Part shown: positions 36,545 through 45,710 of the stretch, one piece after another
Layout: each line of letters begins with the position of its first letter
Numbering within the stretch: position 1 is the stretch's first letter
Source of the DNA: Porticoccaceae bacterium
GTDB lineage: Bacteria > Pseudomonadota > Gammaproteobacteria > Pseudomonadales > Porticoccaceae
Direction: 5' to 3'
NCBI GenBank assembly: GCA_029250825.1
Contig: JAQXEN010000061.1
Location: 1-64,000, forward strand
DNA: 64,000 nucleotides
The notes under the pieces: generated by a model
Seen by the model: only the letters and a program-made list of their open reading frames with translations
Told to the model about the DNA's origin: nothing
Database searches by the model: none
Made by a program: the position numbers and the translations under genes

Positions 36545-37759
36545 TTACATATACTGTTTGATTTCGCGGCGGCCAATTACCATACGGTGTACTGCATCTG
36601 GGCCATCGGCAAAGCGCAGTGTGCGCTGTCCGCCATACCAGATCGCCAGTGGCGTATCCTGAGAGAGACCCAATCCACCGTGCATCTGCATGGCTTCATC
36701 AAGAATTTTTAGCGCCATATTGGGTGCCGCTACCTTAATCATCGAGATAAACGGCTGTGCCGCATCGGTGCCAACATTGTCCATCAGCCATGCAGCCTTG
36801 AGACACAACAGTCGAGTCATCTCAATATCGATGCGCGCCTGAGCAATAATATCCACATTGCCTCCTAACTTGGCCAGCGGACGACCGAAGGCTTCTCGCT
36901 CTAACGAACGCTCAACCATCAATTTAAGCGCCGCTTCAGCCATACCAATGGAACGCATGCAGTGGTGAATACGACCGGGCCCTAAACGTCCCTGAGCCAC
37001 TTCAAAACCACGGCCTTCGCCGAGAATCATGTTTTCTTTAGGTACCCGCACATCAGTAAAGCGCATATGCATATGGCCGTGAGGTGCATCATCGATATTG
37101 AAGATTTGCATCGGGCGCAGATTCTTTACACCTGGGGTATCAAAGGGCACCAACACTTGGGAGTGACGTGAATGGCGCGGCGCGTCAGGGTTGGTGTTAA
37201 CCATAACGATCATAATCTTACAGCGCGGATCACCGGCACCGGAGATCCAAATTTTCTCGCCGTTAAGCACCCATTCATCGCCATCGGCAACACAGCTCAT
37301 GGCAATATTGGTGGCATCAGATGAGGCCACATGCGGCTCAGTCATGGCATAGGCAGAGCGAATTTCGCCAGCCAACAGCGGCTTTAACCAGGTCTCTTTT
37401 TGTTCTTCATTGCAATAACGGGCCAGCACTTCCATATTGCCGGTATCCGGTGCAGCGCAGTTAAACACCTCAGGTGCTAGGTGCGAACGACCGGTTTGCT
37501 CTGCAATATAAGCGTATTCAACAGTGTTTAGACCATGACCACCCTCGAAGTGAGTGAGGAAGAAATTCCACAAATTCTTGGCTTTGGCTTTTGTCTTTAA
37601 ACTCTCGAGAATTTCAGTCTGGCGCTCGGTGTAAGCCCAGCGGTCACCTTTCTCCACTTCGGCGTGGTATTCCTGCTCTAAGGGCAAAATCTCTATATCA
37701 ATAAACTGAGTAACTTCTTCCAAAATTGGCTTGAGCTTTTCACTAATACCTAAATCCAT
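36545..37759 (-). CDS. Acyl-CoA dehydrogenase, ACAD10/11-like
   Basis: 404 residues. SAYAMTEPHVASSDATNIAM, VLNGEKIWISGAGDPRCKI, RIHHCMRSIGMAE, EAMQMHGGLGLSQDTPLA and RFADGPDAVHRMVIGRREI match ACAD11-type enzymes, with Asp at the usual catalytic position of ADGPD as in that subfamily. Oxidises acyl-CoA at C2-C3 using FAD. Third of three acyl-CoA dehydrogenases in the cluster, after a 119-base gap that may hold its own promoter. Confidence 0.9.
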   Translation of the reverse strand: MDLGISEKLKPILEEVTQFIDIEILPLEQEYHAEVEKGDRWAYTERQTEILESLKTKAKAKNLWNFFLTHFEGGHGLNTVEYAYIAEQTGRSHLAPEVFNCAAPDTGNMEVLARYCNEEQKETWLKPLLAGEIRSAYAMTEPHVASSDATNIAMSCVADGDEWVLNGEKIWISGAGDPRCKIMIVMVNTNPDAPRHSRHSQVLVPFDTPGVKNLRPMQIFNIDDAPHGHMHMRFTDVRVPKENMILGEGRGFEVAQGRLGPGRIHHCMRSIGMAEAALKLMVERSLEREAFGRPLAKLGGNVDIIAQARIDIEMTRLLCLKAAWLMDNVGTDAAQPFISMIKVAAPNMALKILDEAMQMHGGLGLSQDTPLAIWYGGQRTLRFADGPDAVHRMVIGRREIKQYM

Positions 37760-37878
37760 TGTCTTTATCCTTATTCTGATTTTTTTGTGTTTTTTATTTT
37801 TTAAACATTCTAATACAGCCAGAACGTAAAACGGGGCATCATTACCGATAACCCCCGAATAGTTGTTATTTGCTTAAC

Positions 37879-39018
37879 TTAGTAACCGCCCAACAGTGCA
37901 AAGCGATCAGTGTGATAGCTATTGTCACCAAACATCATCTGCGCTGGTCGCGCACGCTTTATAAAGAAGCCAATCTCATATTCATCGGTCATGCCAATAC
38001 CCCCATGCATCTGAATCGCTTCATTAGTCGACAACTCAGTCACCTGGCAAAGTTTAGCCTTGGCCACACTGGCTAACACCGGCGCCATCGCATCGCCATC
38101 ATCCATTGCCTGCAGGGCTTTTAAAACCACTGACTTACACAGCTCCACCTGACTCCACCAATCCGCGGTGCGATGCTGCAGTGACTGGAATGAACCAATC
38201 AACACACCAAACTGCTTGCGCTCTTTAAGATATTGCAGGGTGCGATCGAAGCTTTCCTGACAAATACCTAACATCTCAGCCGCCAGATACACATTGCCGG
38301 CATCCAGTGTTCCAGAGAGTGCTTTAAAGCCCTCACCCTCGGCCCCCAGGAGTGCAGCCTCAGTCACTTCAACATTGGTGAAACTGATATTGGCATAGTT
38401 GCGCGTGTCGGTCATTGTGGTGCGTTCAACCGCTATACCAGGAGCGCTGCGATCTACAACAAAGAGGCTTATGCCGTTAGTATCCCCAGCTTCACCGCCA
38501 GTGCGAGCCGCAACAATCAGTTTGTCAGCAGTGCTGCCATCGGCCACAAAACGCTTGCCGCCACTGAGAACATAGCCGCCATTTTGCTTAACCGCAGTCA
38601 TGCTAATCTGTGCTGGGGCATGGTGAATTTTTTCATCAACCGCCAGTGCTGTGGTGATTTCACCCGCGGCAATAGCGCCGAGCAATTCGGCTTTCTGAGC
38701 TTCGCTGCCAGCTAGGTTAATTGCCGTTACCCCGAGCACTGCCGTGGCAAACAGCGGCGATGCAGTAAGCGTGCGTCCGCTCTGCTCAACAATCTGCCCC
38801 ATTCCCACATTGCCAAAGTCCAAACCACCATAGGCTTCGGGGATCAAGATTGCCGCCCAACCCATATTCACCATCTGAGCCCAGAGCTTATCTCCATATC
38901 CCGTTTCGCTGCCGGCATCACGCTGCTTGCGCAGTTCATCTACTGGAGCAAATTCAGCGAGGAAACCCTGCGCTGATTCTTTGAGCATCTGCTGCTCTTC
39001 GTTTAATACTAATGCCAT
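37879..39018 (-). CDS. Acyl-CoA dehydrogenase-family protein, apparently lacking the catalytic glutamate
   Basis: 379 residues. N-terminal ALVLNEEQQMLKESAQGFL, middle VLSGGKRFVADGSTADKLIV, helix IQMHGGIGMTDEYEIGFF. The C-terminal segment MMFGDNSYHTDRFALLGGY lacks the EG(T/S) motif that carries the base in active enzymes. Paired subunits of this kind form heterotetramers in actinobacterial steroid degradation. It follows the larger ACAD gene by 57 bases, so a heteromer with that protein is inferred. Confidence 0.85.
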   Translation of the reverse strand: MALVLNEEQQMLKESAQGFLAEFAPVDELRKQRDAGSETGYGDKLWAQMVNMGWAAILIPEAYGGLDFGNVGMGQIVEQSGRTLTASPLFATAVLGVTAINLAGSEAQKAELLGAIAAGEITTALAVDEKIHHAPAQISMTAVKQNGGYVLSGGKRFVADGSTADKLIVAARTGGEAGDTNGISLFVVDRSAPGIAVERTTMTDTRNYANISFTNVEVTEAALLGAEGEGFKALSGTLDAGNVYLAAEMLGICQESFDRTLQYLKERKQFGVLIGSFQSLQHRTADWWSQVELCKSVVLKALQAMDDGDAMAPVLASVAKAKLCQVTELSTNEAIQMHGGIGMTDEYEIGFFIKRARPAQMMFGDNSYHTDRFALLGGY

Positions 39019-39075
39019 GATTCTGTACCTTAAAATTCTGTTAGTCTCTTAAAAAAAGAGTGCTCTCAAAGCCTA

Positions 39076-40251
39076 TTAGCCAAGACCGAGGATGTTTTTA
39101 GCGATCACGTTGAGCTGGACCTCAGAGGTTCCCCCTTCGATTGAGTTGCCCTTAGTGCGCAACCAAGTGCGCGGCAACCAGCCACCATTTGCAGCTTCGC
39201 CATCCCAGACCATGCCATCGCTGCCATTGATCTTGAGCAGTGTTTCAAAACGACGTTTGTTGAGTTCAGTCCCGTAGTACTTGAGCATGGCAGAGGTAGC
39301 ACCGACACCCTGACCGGATTTAACTTCGTCAGTTACACGCTCTGCAGTAAGACCAAAACAGACGGCGTCAATTTCCCAGGTTGCCACTTCAGCACGCAGC
39401 ATTGGGTTGTTCATGCGGCCCTGTTCCAGACCCATCACCTGACTGGCATGCTGGCTGAGGCTTTCACCGCCAACAACCGCTGCACCCATACCACCGATCA
39501 TTTCACGCTCGTGGGTGAGCAGATATTTGGCAATGGTCCAGCCGTGATTGACTTCACCTACTACCTGATCTTTTTCCACCCGAACATCATCGAGGAAGGT
39601 TTCACAGAACGGTGAGCTACCTGAAATAAGCTTGATTGGTTTTGGCGTTACACCAGGTGTTTCCATATCGAAGAGTACCAGACTGATCCCCATTTGCTTC
39701 TTGGCTTCAGTGTCGGTGCGCAGCAAGCAGAACATCCAGTCGGCTTTGTCACCGTAGGAAGTCCAGACTTTTTGGCCGTTGGCGATAAAGTGATCGCCCC
39801 TATCTTCACCCTTGGACTGCAGACCCGCTAGATCCGATCCAGCACCGGGTTCAGAATAACCCTGACACCAGCGAATCTCGCCACGCACAATCGGCGGCAG
39901 ATGCTGCTGCTTGAGCGCCTCAGAGCCAAATTTAAGCAGTGCGGGACCAATCATCCAGATACCGAAACTATCCAGTGGCGAGCGAGCATTAATGGCTGCC
40001 AACTCTTCTTTCAGTATCTTGTGCTGTCCTTTATCCAAGCCGCCACCACCATATTCGGTGGGCCAATCTGGGGCAGTCCAGCCTTTGGCTGCCATACGTT
40101 CCATCCACAACTTCTGATCTTCACTGGCAAAGGTAAAGTTTCGACCACCCCAACATGAATCATCGCCATCGGTTGGTAGGCGCATTGACGCGGGGCAATT
40201 CTGCTCGAGCCAGTCCCGGGTTTCTTGCCTGAAGGCTTGTAAATTACTCAC
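39076..40251 (-). CDS. Acyl-CoA dehydrogenase, catalytic-type partner
   Basis: 391 residues. Starts at GTG 40251 because AGGAG lies six bases upstream, giving MSNLQAFRQETRDWLEQNCP; a frame opening 21 bases earlier would place that site inside the gene. Motifs: RWCQGYSEPGAGSDLAGLQ, FIANGQKVWTSYGDKADWM, VRVEKDQVVGEVNHGW. The C-terminus has NSIEGGTSEVQLNVIAKNIL with the catalytic Glu. First gene of the minus-strand operon; divergent from the MDR gene at 40521. Confidence 0.9.
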   Translation of the reverse strand: MSNLQAFRQETRDWLEQNCPASMRLPTDGDDSCWGGRNFTFASEDQKLWMERMAAKGWTAPDWPTEYGGGGLDKGQHKILKEELAAINARSPLDSFGIWMIGPALLKFGSEALKQQHLPPIVRGEIRWCQGYSEPGAGSDLAGLQSKGEDRGDHFIANGQKVWTSYGDKADWMFCLLRTDTEAKKQMGISLVLFDMETPGVTPKPIKLISGSSPFCETFLDDVRVEKDQVVGEVNHGWTIAKYLLTHEREMIGGMGAAVVGGESLSQHASQVMGLEQGRMNNPMLRAEVATWEIDAVCFGLTAERVTDEVKSGQGVGATSAMLKYYGTELNKRRFETLLKINGSDGMVWDGEAANGGWLPRTWLRTKGNSIEGGTSEVQLNVIAKNILGLG

Positions 40252-40331
40252 ATTAGTCTCCTGCTGTATCACAGAGTTAGAAAGGGTTTAGAGGGAACCG
40301 CTACACTAGCAATCCTGACGTATTTTTATGA

Positions 40332-40363
40332 AATTGAACTTACAGTATGTTATTGTAACTTTC
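40332..40363. promoter_or_regulatory. Imperfect palindrome between divergent acyl-CoA dehydrogenase and MDR genes
   Basis: TTACA (40340-40344) and TGTAA (40354-40358) with a 9-base centre; flanks extend the symmetry as AA-TTACA-TA. The size fits a TetR or FadR-like operator. The central AGTATGTTATT (40344-40354) recurs in reverse complement at 45823-45833 upstream of the double TetR gene. Confidence 0.45.
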
Positions 40364-40520
40364 AAGTATTGTTAGCTAATTGCCTGTATTTTTAGTCCCG
40401 CTGGTCGTTATTTGAGCTAGCAATCAAGCGCCTCAGCAACCATTATGTTGTCCGCTTAAAAAGCACAACAATAAGCCACCCGAAGCGCAAGTGGCACCGC
40501 CAAATTATCAGGGGAAATTC

Positions 40521-41558
40521 ATGAGTCAAGACAACAACAGCCAAGTCAATAACAGCATAGTGCTAGCCAGCCGCCCAACAGGACAGCCGACAGCAGAAAA
40601 TTTCCGAATGGAGACCAGCTCTGTAGCACCAATCACTGAAGGCCAGATACTGATTAAGACCCTCTATCTATCCCTCGACCCCTATATGCGCGGCCGCATG
40701 AGTGCAGCAAAATCCTATGCGGATCCCGTAGCCATAGGTGAAGTTATGACCGCTGAAACGGCCGGCGTTGTGGTGGAGTCAAAGTCGGCGCTCTATGCCG
40801 TCGGCGATCATGTCTGCTCTCGCTCGGGCTGGCAGGAATATTTTGTCAGCGACGAAAAAGATCCCATGACCTACAAGGTGGATGCCTCCAAAGTACCACT
40901 CTCAACCTATTTGGGTGTATGTGGAATGCCCGGTCGAACCGCCTACTTTGGCCTCAAAACTGAAGCCAAGCCCCAGGCCGGTGAGACGTTGGTGGTGTCT
41001 GCTGCCTCAGGTGCTGTGGGTTCCGTGGTTGGTCAGATCGGCAAAAAGTTAGGCCTCCATGTGGTCGGTGTAGCCGGTGGCCCCGATAAATGTGCCTATG
41101 TAAAAGATGAGCTGGGTTTTGATCAAGTGGTAGACTATAAAGCCGGCAACTTGGATGCAGATCTAGCCGCCGCCTGTCCCAACGGTATAGATATCTATTT
41201 TGAATCCGTAGGAGGCGCCTTGACCGAAGCCGTAGCCAAGCAGTTAAATCCCGGTGCGCGAGTGCCTATCTGCGGCTATATCTCCAACTATAATTCCACC
41301 GACATCAGTAAAGAGCGCACGCCATTTCATATTTTCGGTGAACTGGAAACACCTCCGACGCATAAATTCTTCTTGGTTTTTGATTATGTCGATGATTATG
41401 CCGCGGCAAACCATGCACTGACTGACTGGGTTGCCAGTGGTGAACTAAAGTATCAAGAGACCCTGGTTGAGGGCCTCGAAAAGGCACCGGAGTATTTCTC
41501 CTGGCTGTTTAGCGGTAAAAACTTCGGCAAGTTAGTGGTAAAAATTGCCGATCAATAA
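40521..41558 (+). CDS. NADP-dependent MDR oxidoreductase (CurA / leukotriene B4 dehydrogenase family)
   Basis: 345 residues from ATG 40521, with AGGGG at 40510-40514 upstream; the frame opens 30 bases earlier without such a site. LSLDPYMRGRMS, YLGVCGMPGRTAYFGL, VSAASGAVGSVVGQIGKKLG and GYISNYN are hallmark motifs of the prostaglandin/curcumin reductase group. Reduces the double bond of enals or enones with NADPH. tesB follows 39 bases downstream on the same strand. Confidence 0.92.
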   Translation: MSQDNNSQVNNSIVLASRPTGQPTAENFRMETSSVAPITEGQILIKTLYLSLDPYMRGRMSAAKSYADPVAIGEVMTAETAGVVVESKSALYAVGDHVCSRSGWQEYFVSDEKDPMTYKVDASKVPLSTYLGVCGMPGRTAYFGLKTEAKPQAGETLVVSAASGAVGSVVGQIGKKLGLHVVGVAGGPDKCAYVKDELGFDQVVDYKAGNLDADLAAACPNGIDIYFESVGGALTEAVAKQLNPGARVPICGYISNYNSTDISKERTPFHIFGELETPPTHKFFLVFDYVDDYAAANHALTDWVASGELKYQETLVEGLEKAPEYFSWLFSGKNFGKLVVKIADQ

Positions 41559-41597
41559 AGCCTACTATTTATCTTAATTTAAAGGAATAAACACTGC

Positions 41598-42479
41598 ATG
41601 AGCGAAGCACTGCAACAACTACTGGATATTCTCGAGCTGGAAAAAATTGACGAGACCATATATCGAGGTGTGACACCGGAAACTACCAATAAGCGAGTGT
41701 TTGGTGGCCAGGTCTTCGCTCAGGCTATGCGTGCCGCTCAGGACACAGTGCCCGAGGATCGCATGGTGCATTCACAACATGGCTATTTTTTGCGTCCCGG
41801 CGACCCCAATGTGCCGATTCTCTATCAAGTGGATGGGATTCGCGACGGCGGTTCTTTTACCACTCGCCGAGTGGTCGCCTCTCAGCGTGGCAAGGCGATT
41901 TTTAGCACCGAACTGTCATTTCAGGTAGTTGAGTCCGGTCTCTCTCACCAGTCGGATATGCCCGACTGCGTCGGACCTGAGGGTCTCGAAGATGACAATA
42001 TTCGCTGGGCCAAATTAAGGGAGGCCTTGGCTGACAAAGCAAAAACCGGTGCCATAGCCCATCGACCGGCACTGCGCCCAATTGAAATGCGCACCGTGAA
42101 TCCAGTGGATCTTGCCAATCCCACCGCGCATCCTGCAGAACAATTTGTCTGGGTTAAGGCGGCGGGATCATTGCCAGAGACAGCTCAGAATCCCGGACTC
42201 CAGCGGGCTATTTTGGCCTATGCCTCAGACTTCAGTTTAATGGGCACTTCACTGTTACCCCACGCCATTAACTTTATGAACAGCAAGCTACAGGCGGCCT
42301 CACTGGACCATTGCATTTGGTTTCATGATGAGTTTAACGTTGATGAGTGGATGCTCTACTGTATGGACAGTCCCCGCAGCAGTCATAGCCGCGGACTGAG
42401 CCGCGGTTCGTTTTACTCCAGAGATGGACGGCTGGTTGCCAGTACTATTCAAGAGGGCTTGATCCGTTTGCGCCACTGA
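41598..42479 (+). CDS. tesB: Acyl-CoA thioesterase II (TesB)
   Basis: 293 residues, double hotdog. NKRVFGGQVFAQAMRAAQ, HSQHGYFLRPGDPNVPILY, FTTRRVVASQRGKAIF and the C-terminal LDHCIWFHDEFNVDEWMLY with SRGLSRGSFYSRDGRLVAS are diagnostic. Hydrolyses medium and long acyl-CoA to free acid. Convergent with the small thioesterase gene, 8 bases apart. Confidence 0.95.
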   Translation: MSEALQQLLDILELEKIDETIYRGVTPETTNKRVFGGQVFAQAMRAAQDTVPEDRMVHSQHGYFLRPGDPNVPILYQVDGIRDGGSFTTRRVVASQRGKAIFSTELSFQVVESGLSHQSDMPDCVGPEGLEDDNIRWAKLREALADKAKTGAIAHRPALRPIEMRTVNPVDLANPTAHPAEQFVWVKAAGSLPETAQNPGLQRAILAYASDFSLMGTSLLPHAINFMNSKLQAASLDHCIWFHDEFNVDEWMLYCMDSPRSSHSRGLSRGSFYSRDGRLVASTIQEGLIRLRH

Positions 42480-42487
42480 CAGCTGTT

Positions 42488-42922
42488 TTAGGAGACTGTA
42501 ACTTTCTCCAGAGCAGACCGAATTTGAGCCGGAATCGCCACTGACTTATCGGTGGCGCGATTAACAAAGACATGGGTAAAGGTGCCGACTGCAGAAGCCG
42601 TTTCAGCGCCCTGCTTAAATATCGCAATACCGTATTCAACAGAGCTATTACCCAGCTTATTGACCCGCAAGCCGGCATCGATTTTATCCGGATAGGCGAT
42701 CGGCGATTTGTACTGACAGTTGGAGGCCACCACAAAACCAATTATCTCGGCGCTGTGAATATCCAAGCCGCCCACTTCGATTAAAAACTTATTCGCCACG
42801 GAATCAAAGTAACTGTAATAGACCACATTGTTTACATGGCCATAGATATCATTATCCATCCAGCGGGTGGTGATATCGGCAAAGTAGGGGTAACTGGTGC
42901 GTTGGTCGCTATTATCGCTCAT
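42488..42922 (-). CDS. 4HBT-family acyl-CoA thioesterase
   Basis: 144 residues from ATG 42922; a GTG directly upstream is also in frame. TRWMDNDIYGHVNNVVYYSY carries the hotdog catalytic Asp, and AIFKQGAETASAVGTFTHVF completes the fold. Substrate unknown. It starts 3 bases after the iron-ADH stop, so the two are one transcription unit. Confidence 0.87.
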   Translation of the reverse strand: MSDNSDQRTSYPYFADITTRWMDNDIYGHVNNVVYYSYFDSVANKFLIEVGGLDIHSAEIIGFVVASNCQYKSPIAYPDKIDAGLRVNKLGNSSVEYGIAIFKQGAETASAVGTFTHVFVNRATDKSVAIPAQIRSALEKVTVS

Positions 42923-42925
42923 CAC

Positions 42926-44083
42926 TTAAAACGCCTGTTGGTAGATCGAAAGCGCATCATCAAGACTCAGCTCTCGTGGGTTATTGATTAACAGCCGCTG
43001 CTGCAACATCGCCTCTTGCGCTAGCTTGGGCAGATCCGATTGATCAATATTCATCTGACTTAAGCGAGTCTGCAAACCTAAATCTGCGGCCAAGTCTAAA
43101 AAGTGCTGTGCCAGCAAATCACTGACTTCGAGGGGATCACTGGGCAAGCCTCTGCCGGGCAAAATAATCGGCGCCAACTCGGCATAGAGCTCAGAGGCCG
43201 CCACTGCATTAAAGCGCAGCACATGGGGAAGCACCAGTGAGTTACTCAAGCCGTGGGGAATATGGTAATTGCCCCCCAGTGGATAGGCTAAGGCATGCAC
43301 CGCAGCTACCGGGGCATTGGCAAAAGCCTGACCCGCGAGCATGGCACCCAACAGCATGGCGCTCCGGGCTTCAAGGTTGCCGCCCTGCTTCACTGCGGTG
43401 GAAATATTGCCCGCCATCAAGCGCAGGGCTTCCCGGGCCAACATATCCGACAGAGGATTTTTTAAACGCACACTGGTGTAGGCCTCGATAGCATGCACCA
43501 TGGCGTCAATGCCGGTGGCTGCTGTGACGGCTGGAGGTAAGCCTAGAGTCAGTGTGGCATCGAGAATGATTTTGTCCGCCAGAAGAGTGCGACTGACAAC
43601 CCCAGCTTTGGTGGTTTCACCGGTGGTGATAATCGACACCATAGTGGCCTCTGAGCCAGTGCCGGCTGTGGTTGGAACCTGAATCAATGGCAGCCGCCCG
43701 CCGCTGATTTGATCGACACCATAAATATCCGCCAACTGCTGCTCACCTTTAATCAGCACTGCCAGCAGTTTGGCCACGTCCATAGAACTGCCGCCACCAA
43801 AACCGATAACGCCATCACAGCCAAAGCTCTGAGCCGATGCCACCGCATCCATAACGACCGACTCTGGGGGATCAGCGATAACATCGGAATAGATACTGAA
43901 CTCAATATTATTGGCTTTAAGATTGGCAACTGCCGCATCCAGAAGACCGAATTTGATAATGCCAGGATCGGTGACGACTAGGGCGCGCTCAATGCCCATA
44001 GCCATGGCGATATCGCCAAGTTGGCTGGAGGTGTCGGGGCCAACAAGGGCATCGGACACTGCGCTATGGAGGAAATTATTCAT
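42926..44083 (-). CDS. Iron-containing (type III) alcohol dehydrogenase
   Basis: 385 residues. NAD loop GVIGFGGGSSMDVAKL, VPTTAGTGSEATM, and metal-ligand region ATGIDAMVHAIEAY, APVAAVHALAYPLGGNYHIPHG with the expected Asp and His residues. Oxidises an alcohol or reduces an aldehyde; short-chain and hydroxyacid substrates are both known in the family. The upstream region carries three AAGTGCT repeats and element D. Confidence 0.92.
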   Translation of the reverse strand: MNNFLHSAVSDALVGPDTSSQLGDIAMAMGIERALVVTDPGIIKFGLLDAAVANLKANNIEFSIYSDVIADPPESVVMDAVASAQSFGCDGVIGFGGGSSMDVAKLLAVLIKGEQQLADIYGVDQISGGRLPLIQVPTTAGTGSEATMVSIITTGETTKAGVVSRTLLADKIILDATLTLGLPPAVTAATGIDAMVHAIEAYTSVRLKNPLSDMLAREALRLMAGNISTAVKQGGNLEARSAMLLGAMLAGQAFANAPVAAVHALAYPLGGNYHIPHGLSNSLVLPHVLRFNAVAASELYAELAPIILPGRGLPSDPLEVSDLLAQHFLDLAADLGLQTRLSQMNIDQSDLPKLAQEAMLQQRLLINNPRELSLDDALSIYQQAF

Positions 44084-44198
44084 AATATTGTTGCCGTTTT
44101 TATTGTTGTTTTATTTTGCTTTGGCAGGGAGTTGCTCTGCTATTTCAAAGTATGATTTGTTGTCATTTTCACTGGGTAGAGCATGGAGCTCTGTAAAA

Positions 44199-44229
44199 AG
44201 TGCTTTAAAAAGTGCTCTAACAAGTGCTG
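44199..44229. repeat. Three AGTGCT repeats at 12-bp spacing upstream of the iron-ADH gene
   Basis: AGTGCT begins at 44199, 44211 and 44223 within AAAAGTGCTTTA-like units. They lie about 115-145 bases before the iron-ADH ATG and may be an operator array or another small satellite. Confidence 0.5.
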
Positions 44230-44245
44230 TGCTCAGTGGTGTACT

Positions 44246-44345
44246 GAGATCTCTCACATTCGTTCGAGATGACAGGCTGTGTTTGTTATTCCGACATAGC
44301 CCTCTCTAACTTGTCATCCCGACTGAGCGAAGCGACGAGGGATCT
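44246..44345. repeat. Composite element D: inverted pair of dispersed elements
   Basis: Left element 44246-44275 (GAGATCTCTCACATTCG to GATGACAG), 37 bases including one spare TTATTCCGACATAG-like unit, then right element 44313-44345 (GTCATCCCGACTGAGCG to GAGGGATCT). This is the shortest form of the composites, with practically no array. It sits between the iron-ADH promoter side and the 3' end of the TetR gene. Confidence 0.9.
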
Positions 44346-44362
44346 TCTACTCTCTGCTCAGC

Positions 44363-45643
44363 TCAACCCACCCCATCCCGCAACAGTCCGTTAACAAACA
44401 AATGAAAATAAGCCGCCGACAGCGCTTTGCTGTCCATATCAGTCACCCTATTAACCAGATCCGGACTCGCTTCCACTGCACCCGAGAGAATATATTGGGC
44501 AACACTGGAGTCGGTATCCCGCAGGGTCTTATCTTCAAGACCCTGACGAATATAGGCTCCCAATTGCTCACTGTTGGCGCTGGTAGCTTTTAGAATTTGC
44601 TTGCGGTGCACTTGGTCGAGAGAAGGCAGCGCCCGATAACGAATCAAGGGCCCATCTTCAGAAAACTGCACATTAAATAAATAGCGCAGCGCCAGCTCAA
44701 GCTTTTTTAAACCACTGCCCTGAGCACTGTCAGCCTCGGCCAATAACAGGCGCTCAACATCTAGGGTGCGGTTAAAACACTGATAGAGCAGCTCTTCTTT
44801 GTTTTTAATATGGTAGTAAAAGGCACCTTTGGTCACTTCCAGAGAGTTTGCTATCTCATCTAGAGATGTCCCTTTATACCCCTTCTGATTAAAGAAGATT
44901 GAACCCACTCGATAAAACGCCTCGCGCTTCATGCGGTTCTGCACATCGCGATCAAAGCTGTCCAAATCCAGATGACTTAATTCGGGAAAATCAATCTCAG
45001 TAAACTGATGGCGTTCGGCAGCCAAACCATGGAGCAACACATCCAATACCGCATCAATCACTGGCTGCGGATTGGCTGCATGGGTGCGGTTTAGCCACAC
45101 GGGGAACCATTGAATAATCGAAAAAATTGCCGAACTAACAATAGCTGAATCCTGTTTTTCAATTAGGCCCTCAGTCATACCCTGATCGACCATATCGCAA
45201 CAGAGCTGAAAAATTTCATCCCAGCGCTGAATGATATCCTCGGCGTGATCTGCATCCAGAGAGGTGACCTCGGCAAGCATGGCAAAGTGCGGTGCCTTGC
45301 CATTAATAGTCTCTATATATTGATTGAAGTGGCCGCGGACCATTTCAACAATTTTTTCCACACCACTGCCATCCATACTGTTAGCTTGACGGGCCTTTTC
45401 CAGCCACATATCGCAGCTCGAGACATAGCATTGATAGACCAGGTCTTCTTTGGTTTTTACATAGTAATAGACGCAGGTTTTGGTCAGTTTGAGGCTACCG
45501 GCAATATCCACCAGAGTCGTTGCACGGGAACCCTGCCAGTTAAATAGCTGTGCCGCTTCAGACAGAATCGACTGAAATTTAAGCTGGTGCTGGCGACCTT
45601 TGGAAAAAGGCGAGGCTATTTTTTTGTCCACAAGTGAATTCAT
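44363..45643 (-). CDS. Tandem TetR-family transcriptional regulator (two complete TetR units)
   Basis: 426 residues, twice the usual size. First unit: HTH about 42-64 (TTLVDIAGSLKLTKTCVYYY) with ligand domain to about 215. Second unit: HTH about 259-282 (TSLDEIANSLEVTKGAFYYH) and its own C-terminal domain to the end. Both recognition helices keep the TetR TK-x-(C/A)-(V/F)-YYY/H pattern but differ in sequence. The frame is continuous with no internal start evident. It probably controls the neighbouring fatty-acid or alcohol genes; ligand unknown. Confidence 0.9.
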   Translation of the reverse strand: MNSLVDKKIASPFSKGRQHQLKFQSILSEAAQLFNWQGSRATTLVDIAGSLKLTKTCVYYYVKTKEDLVYQCYVSSCDMWLEKARQANSMDGSGVEKIVEMVRGHFNQYIETINGKAPHFAMLAEVTSLDADHAEDIIQRWDEIFQLCCDMVDQGMTEGLIEKQDSAIVSSAIFSIIQWFPVWLNRTHAANPQPVIDAVLDVLLHGLAAERHQFTEIDFPELSHLDLDSFDRDVQNRMKREAFYRVGSIFFNQKGYKGTSLDEIANSLEVTKGAFYYHIKNKEELLYQCFNRTLDVERLLLAEADSAQGSGLKKLELALRYLFNVQFSEDGPLIRYRALPSLDQVHRKQILKATSANSEQLGAYIRQGLEDKTLRDTDSSVAQYILSGAVEASPDLVNRVTDMDSKALSAAYFHLFVNGLLRDGVG

Positions 45644-45710
45644 CAGATTCCAAGTAATCTTTCTTCTGCGCTATCAATAAAGTCAGTTCTTTTATTAAAA
45701 CCAGTGCAAA

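Noticed and set aside
37879-39018. Acyl-CoA dehydrogenase called as a pseudogene because the catalytic Glu is missing
   Set aside because: The frame is intact and full length, and paired non-catalytic subunits are known in this superfamily.
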